A DNA stretch of 27,723 nt, from positions 1 to 27,723 of the forward strand of contig JAGKTT010000028.1 of NCBI GenBank assembly GCA_021153285.1, written 5' to 3'. Numbering within the stretch: position 1 is the stretch's first letter; every line of letters begins with the position of its first letter. Under the pieces are notes generated by a model that was not told where the DNA came from, searched no databases, and saw only the letters and a program-made list of their open reading frames with translations. A program made the position numbers and the translations under genes. Of the stretch, positions 23,691 through 27,723 are shown piece after piece. This DNA is from Bacteroidia bacterium. Its GTDB lineage: Bacteria > Bacteroidota > Bacteroidia > Bacteroidales > UBA932.

Positions 23691-23701
23691 TGGAAAATAT
23701 T

Positions 23702-23709
23702 TAACTTTG
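23702..23709 (+). promoter_or_regulatory. -7 element of the serS promoter
   Basis: TAACTTTG matches TAnnTTTG and lies 45 bases before the serS ATG, just after the rpmA terminator. The -33 region has no clear TTG at normal spacing. Confidence 0.45.
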
Positions 23710-23754
23710 TGCGTTTAGTTGATTTGAAAAATGAAATTATAAAATATAAACGCT

Positions 23755-25026
23755 ATGCTTACTCTAAAACTGCTTCGTGAAAATCCTGAATTTGTGATTG
23801 AGAAGCTCGGAAAAAAGAACTTTGATGCAAAGGAAATCGTTGAGAAGATCAATGTCCTTGATCAGAATAGACGTGCTCTCCAGACTGAACTCGATGCTTG
23901 TCTGGCTGAACAGAAGAAGAAGGCCGCTCTGATCGGTGGCTTTATGAAGGAAGGCAAGAAGGAAGAGGCTGAGGCTGTAAAGGCTGAGGTAGCTGCACTC
24001 AAGGCCCGTTCCGCAGAAATCGAGAAGACATCAGAGGAGAACAATACCGAACTCAATTCGCTTTTGGTACTTCTTCCAAATATACCTTGCGATCAGGTTC
24101 CTGAAGGAAAGGGCGCAGAGGATAATGTAGTAGTCAAGATGGGCAACGAGATTCCTGAGCTCGGAGAGGATGCTCTTCCTCATTGGGATCTTGCAAAGAA
24201 GTATGACATCATTGACTTTGACCTTGGAGTCAAACTTACAGGTGCAGGTTTTCCGGTTTACAAAGGAAAGGGTGCAAGACTCCAGAGAGCTCTGATCAAT
24301 TATTTCCTTGATCAGAACACAGAAGTCGGTTACCTTGAGGTCGAGCCTCCGGTAATGGTTAATGAGGCTTCTGGTTTCGGTACAGGTCAGCTTCCTGACA
24401 AGGAAGGTCAGATGTACCACGCAACTGCTGATAATTTCTATCTGGTACCTACTGCTGAGGTGCCTGTAACCAATATCTACCGTGACGTAATTCTTGGAAA
24501 CAATGATTTCCCGGTAAAGATGACTGCATATACACCTTGCTTCCGTCGTGAGGCCGGTTCTTATGGAAAGGATGTACGCGGACTTAACCGTCTCCATCAG
24601 TTCGACAAGGTCGAGATCGTACGCATCGAGAAGCCGGAAGATTCGTATGCTGCCCTTGATGATATGATTGCTCACGTAGAGAAGCTTGTGTCAAGCCTCG
24701 GTCTTCCATACAGAATCCTTCGTCTGTGCGGTGGTGATATGAGTTTCACATCAGCCATCACCTATGACTTCGAGGTATATTCTGCAGCGCAGGGACGCTG
24801 GCTCGAGATCTCATCAGTATCGAACTTTGAGTCATATCAGGCTAATCGTCTGAAACTCAGATATAAGGATGCTGACGGTAAGGTGCAGCTCGCTCATACG
24901 CTCAATGGTAGTTCACTTGCTCTTCCACGCGTGGTGGCAGCTCTCCTTGAGAATAATCAGAAGGCTGACCGCATCGAGATTCCAGAAGCACTCCGTCCTT
25001 ATACAGGCTTTGATTACATTGACTAG
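23755..25026 (+). CDS. serS: Seryl-tRNA synthetase
   Basis: Class II aminoacyl-tRNA synthetase that charges tRNA-Ser (and selenocysteine tRNA) with serine. The 423-residue product has the N-terminal coiled-coil arm that grips the tRNA (about 25-100, Lys/Glu-rich), then the catalytic core with motif 2 in YTPCFRREAGSYGKD and motif 3 in HTLNGSSLALPRVVAALLEN. Serine-binding TAEVPVTN is present. Length is typical. It is followed after 23 bases by ruvC. Confidence 0.97.
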   Translation: MLTLKLLRENPEFVIEKLGKKNFDAKEIVEKINVLDQNRRALQTELDACLAEQKKKAALIGGFMKEGKKEEAEAVKAEVAALKARSAEIEKTSEENNTELNSLLVLLPNIPCDQVPEGKGAEDNVVVKMGNEIPELGEDALPHWDLAKKYDIIDFDLGVKLTGAGFPVYKGKGARLQRALINYFLDQNTEVGYLEVEPPVMVNEASGFGTGQLPDKEGQMYHATADNFYLVPTAEVPVTNIYRDVILGNNDFPVKMTAYTPCFRREAGSYGKDVRGLNRLHQFDKVEIVRIEKPEDSYAALDDMIAHVEKLVSSLGLPYRILRLCGGDMSFTSAITYDFEVYSAAQGRWLEISSVSNFESYQANRLKLRYKDADGKVQLAHTLNGSSLALPRVVAALLENNQKADRIEIPEALRPYTGFDYID

Positions 25027-25049
25027 TCTCCTGTCATTCTAAGAATCTT

Positions 25050-25607
25050 TTGAAAGACCACAAGACCATACTAGGAATAGACCCCGGAACCAATATCTTA
25101 GGCTTCGGGGTCATTTCCATTGATTCCAAGGGACCGCATTATGTCGATATGGGCGTCTTTGACCTTCGCAAGATCAAGGATCCTTTCGAAAAACTGGCCA
25201 ATATCTTTGCGGGAGTGACTGAGCTTATCGAGGAACATCATCCGGATGAACTTGCTGTGGAATCGCCATTTTATGGAAAGAATGCCCAGGTCATATTGAA
25301 ACTCGGCCGTGCTCAGGGAGCTGCTCTTACGGCTGCTGTGATGAAAGGAATTCCTGTCGCGGAATATGCACCGAGAAAGGCAAAGATCGCTATATGCGGC
25401 AATGGTGCAGCCTCGAAGGAGCAGGTGGCATTGATGATTCAGAAAACATTGAAAGTGGAGCTGGATCCGAAATATCTCGATGCCACAGATGCGCTTGCAA
25501 TAGCACTCTGTCATCATTATCAGATGTCGAATCCTCTTGCAGGCGTCACAGGTAAGACTGACTGGAAGAAATTCATTGAAAATAACCCGGATAGGGTAAA
25601 AAAATAA
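25050..25607 (+). CDS. ruvC: Crossover junction endodeoxyribonuclease RuvC
   Basis: Holliday junction resolvase working with RuvAB in recombination. The 185-residue product shows the four catalytic acids: Asp11 in GIDPGTN, Glu71 in AVESPF, and Asp144/Asp147 in DATDALAIALCHH. I use the TTG at 25050, since no ATG occurs in frame between the upstream stop (25020) and the conserved GIDPGT motif. Length is normal. It lies 23 bases behind serS and is followed by a terminator, so serS-ruvC form a short operon. Confidence 0.93.
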   Translation: MKDHKTILGIDPGTNILGFGVISIDSKGPHYVDMGVFDLRKIKDPFEKLANIFAGVTELIEEHHPDELAVESPFYGKNAQVILKLGRAQGAALTAAVMKGIPVAEYAPRKAKIAICGNGAASKEQVALMIQKTLKVELDPKYLDATDALAIALCHHYQMSNPLAGVTGKTDWKKFIENNPDRVKK

Positions 25608-25608
25608 A

Positions 25609-25660
25609 CAAAAGGTTTGGAAAAAAGTTCATCTCTTTCTAAACCTTTTGCTTATTTTTG
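25609..25660 (+). terminator. Terminator of serS-ruvC
   Basis: caaaaggttt (25609-25618) pairs perfectly with aaaccttttg (25641-25650), and cttatttttg follows. The stem begins 2 bases after the ruvC stop. Confidence 0.8.
25653..25660 (+). promoter_or_regulatory. -7 element for the outer-membrane protein gene
   Basis: TATTTTTG fits TAnnTTTG and lies inside the T tract of the preceding terminator, 84 bases before the next start codon. No good TTG at standard spacing was found, so this is tentative. Confidence 0.35.
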
Positions 25661-25674
25661 CATCATAATTAGAT

Positions 25675-25705
25675 AGTGAAGATGATCCTGACGTCCATCT
25701 TCACT
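25675..25705 (+). other. Perfect hairpin in the leader of the outer-membrane protein gene
   Basis: agtgaagatg (25675-25684) pairs perfectly with catcttcact (25696-25705) around an 11-base loop, followed by tgttttg. It could be a second terminator or a 5' stabilising hairpin of the downstream mRNA. Confidence 0.55.
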
Positions 25706-25744
25706 TGTTTTGTGGTGTAATTGATTAATAACTAAACTGTTACT

Positions 25745-27723
25745 ATGAGAGGAAGATCGTTTCCCTTTTTTCTTAGGACTCTTCTGAGTTTTGCTGCTGT
25801 TTTTCTAGGATTGAATGTTTCAGCTCAGACTGCTTACACGGTGAAAGTAAAGCTTGTTGATGCAAAGACCAGCGAACCTGTTTCGTTTGCGACTGCATCT
25901 CTTACTGTCAAGGGTGAGACTGCTGCGGCAAAATATGTCCTTACTGATGCAGACGGTGCGGCATCGTTGACCAAGGTAAGGAAGGGAACATATGTGTTCA
26001 AGGCTGAGCTTATGGGATATGTTACTCATCAGCAGGAACTTGTGGTGGCAAAGGATGTAGATCTTGGCAGTATAAAGATGGAGGAGGATGTGAAAGTACT
26101 GGATGCTGCAAGTGTCTCTGCCGTGGGAAATCCTATTGTAGTAAAGAAAGATACTATTGAATATACTGCTTCATCATTCAAGACTTCAGACAATGATATG
26201 CTGGAGGAACTTCTTAAGAAACTCCCTGGAGTAGAGGTGGAGGCCGATGGTTCGATTACAGCAAATGGTGAGACAATCACGAAGATTATGATCGACGGTA
26301 AGTCCTTCTTCCTTGATGACCCTCAGCTTGCTTCCAAGAATATTCCTGCCAAGCTCATCGAGAAGGTGAAGGTCGTGGAAAAGAAGTCAGATCAGGCACT
26401 CTTTACCGGTATTGACGATGGTGATGAGGAGACTGTCATTGACCTCTCTCTTAAACCGGGAATGATGGAAGGCTGGTTCGGTAACATTATGGGTGGCGGC
26501 GGTCACGATGTTCCGGGAGCAGGGTCAGATATGAATGACACTCGTTATCAGGGTGCTGCAATGATCGGAAGATTTACCGATAAAAGCCAGATCAGTATAA
26601 TACTCAATGGAAACAATACAAACAACCGCGGTTTCAATGATATGTCCGGCAGTATGATGCAGGGAATGCGTGGCGGCGGTGGCGGAATGGGTCGCGGAAT
26701 GGGCGGCTGGGGTCGCGGTAACGGCATCGCTACTTCCTGGATGGGAGGTCTCAACGGTACTTTCGACCTCTTTGACGGAGATATGGAACTTGCCGGAAAC
26801 TATATGCACAGCGGCAATATCAGGAATGTCATCGAGGAAAGCTCGAAAATTACATATCTGGATGACGGAAGCCGCCTTCTGAATGACCAGAGCGGTAATA
26901 ATCAGACGCGCAGTCAGGGACATCGTCTGGGAATGAGACTCGAGCACAAGTTCTCAGAGAATACGTCCATCCTTTTTGAACCGCGTGTTAACTTCGGAAA
27001 GGGCTCTTTTACGGAATTCTCTAAATTTCAGACACATACTGAAAGGGATGGCGCTAAGCATCTTACAAATGACGGTTATACCAGCAATACCGGTGACAAT
27101 GATAACTGGCAGGCGAGCGGTTTCCTTCTCTTGAGACAGCGTCTGGGAAAACCAGGAAGAACCATTTCTGCCAATGTGCGTTTCAGTTTCAGCAACAATG
27201 AACTCAATGGATTCAACCAGTCTCTTACAAGAGTTACTGAGGTGGGATCTGAAGCAGCTAAGGACGAAATAGTGAACCAGCTCTTCGACCAGCAGTCGCG
27301 CAGTTCGTCATTGAGTGGTCGTGTGGTGTATACTGAGCCGATCACCCAGCATTTCTTCTTCGAGGCCAACTATCAGTACAGCTGGAATAAAAATACTTCT
27401 GAGAAGGATACATACAACAGTGGTTCTAACCTTATGAACGAGAACGGAATGCTGATCTTCGATCCTCAAGGACAGTCGATCGATGAAAGATATTCCAACA
27501 ATATCCTTAACCGCTCGATCACCCAGAGAGCAGGTATAAACTTCAGCTACCAGAAGGAAAAGTTCCGTGCGCAGCTTGGTGTAGCGGCCAATCCTACTGA
27601 TACTTACAATGAAACCACCGGTCACGAAGCATATCGTAACAAAGTCGTGAACTGGTCTCCTCAGGCAATGCTGAACTATGAGTTCTCAGACAATGCCCAC
27701 GTCCGTTTCTTCTATTTCGGACG
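25745..27723 (+). CDS. Outer-membrane beta-barrel protein, TonB-receptor-like (5' part, runs off the window)
   Basis: An open frame from ATG 25745 to the window edge (659 codons, no stop). A signal peptide (SFPFFLRTLLSFAAVFLG, ending VSAQ) is followed by a carboxypeptidase-regulatory-like domain (about 30-110, FATASLTVKGE, ADGAASLTKVRKG). Next comes a plug-like region with LLKKLPGVEVEADGS and IDGKSFFLDDPQ, then barrel strands (NYMHSGNIRNVIEE, HRLGMRLEHKFSE, FLLLRQRLGK). This order matches the OMP_b-brl_3 outer-membrane group, which resembles TonB-dependent receptors but lacks the SusC signature. A Gly/Met/Arg-rich loop lies at about 303-325. No SusD gene is nearby in the window. Substrate unknown. 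The C-terminal part is outside the window. Confidence 0.88.
   Translation, partial: MRGRSFPFFLRTLLSFAAVFLGLNVSAQTAYTVKVKLVDAKTSEPVSFATASLTVKGETAAAKYVLTDADGAASLTKVRKGTYVFKAELMGYVTHQQELVVAKDVDLGSIKMEEDVKVLDAASVSAVGNPIVVKKDTIEYTASSFKTSDNDMLEELLKKLPGVEVEADGSITANGETITKIMIDGKSFFLDDPQLASKNIPAKLIEKVKVVEKKSDQALFTGIDDGDEETVIDLSLKPGMMEGWFGNIMGGGGHDVPGAGSDMNDTRYQGAAMIGRFTDKSQISIILNGNNTNNRGFNDMSGSMMQGMRGGGGGMGRGMGGWGRGNGIATSWMGGLNGTFDLFDGDMELAGNYMHSGNIRNVIEESSKITYLDDGSRLLNDQSGNNQTRSQGHRLGMRLEHKFSENTSILFEPRVNFGKGSFTEFSKFQTHTERDGAKHLTNDGYTSNTGDNDNWQASGFLLLRQRLGKPGRTISANVRFSFSNNELNGFNQSLTRVTEVGSEAAKDEIVNQLFDQQSRSSSLSGRVVYTEPITQHFFFEANYQYSWNKNTSEKDTYNSGSNLMNENGMLIFDPQGQSIDERYSNNILNRSITQRAGINFSYQKEKFRAQLGVAANPTDTYNETTGHEAYRNKVVNWSPQAMLNYEFSDNAHVRFFYFG

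Noticed and set aside
24031..24675. 214-codon frame opposite serS
   Set aside because: Shadow of serS, whose class II motifs are clear.
1..27723. CRISPR array, insertion sequence, tRNA or rRNA gene
   Set aside because: No regular repeat-spacer pattern, no transposase frame and no tRNA-like cloverleaf was seen by eye; a dedicated scan could still find a missed tRNA.

Overview
The window looks like a chromosomal segment from a Bacteroidota genome, most likely order Bacteroidales. The evidence is a SusC/SusD pair with an adjacent ECF sigma and FecR-type anti-sigma, several lipoproteins with N-terminal Cys lipoboxes, promoters of the Bacteroidota type (TTG-N19/20-TAnnTTTG), mostly SD-less starts, and the neighbours rplU-rpmA-serS. 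I cannot assign a genus from sequence alone.

Layout. 1-132 is the tail of an unrecognised gene. 561-2080 (minus) carries inorganic pyrophosphatase and a Nudix hydrolase. Each is preceded by a short leader with the same 11-base motif, a small ORF and a terminator-like hairpin. 2167-12211 (minus) is a tightly packed six-gene locus: susC, susD, an Fn3/PKD/beta-propeller lipoprotein, a metallo-beta-lactamase-fold lipoprotein, a glycerophosphodiester phosphodiesterase lipoprotein and a GlpT-like transporter, closed by a terminator. Divergent from it (12378-13963, plus) are its likely regulators, an ECF sigma factor and a FecR anti-sigma. The SusC has the N-terminal STN domain expected for signalling to FecR. 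My reading is a SusCD-type scavenging locus for a glycerophosphodiester or phospholipid-like substrate: capture and import at the outer membrane, hydrolysis to sn-glycerol-3-phosphate, and GlpT uptake across the inner membrane. There is no glycoside hydrolase in the operon.

13964-15101 has no intact gene. It holds a terminator-like hairpin, a near-perfect orphan promoter, a ~300-base element closed by a 20-bp imperfect inverted repeat with several nested helices (candidate structured RNA or small mobile element), and coding debris. 15102-15461 is a 5'-truncated GH16 glycosidase. A 19-bp bidirectional terminator separates it from a minus-strand operon (20649-15490) of a large AsmA-like protein, PrmA and a small acidic-linker lipoprotein.

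20803-27723 (plus) is mostly housekeeping: an ATPase-fold protein with altered Walker residues coupled to a zinc-less sirtuin, then rpsU (with an exceptionally strong SD), rplU, rpmA, serS and ruvC, and finally the 5' part of a large outer-membrane beta-barrel protein that runs off the window edge.
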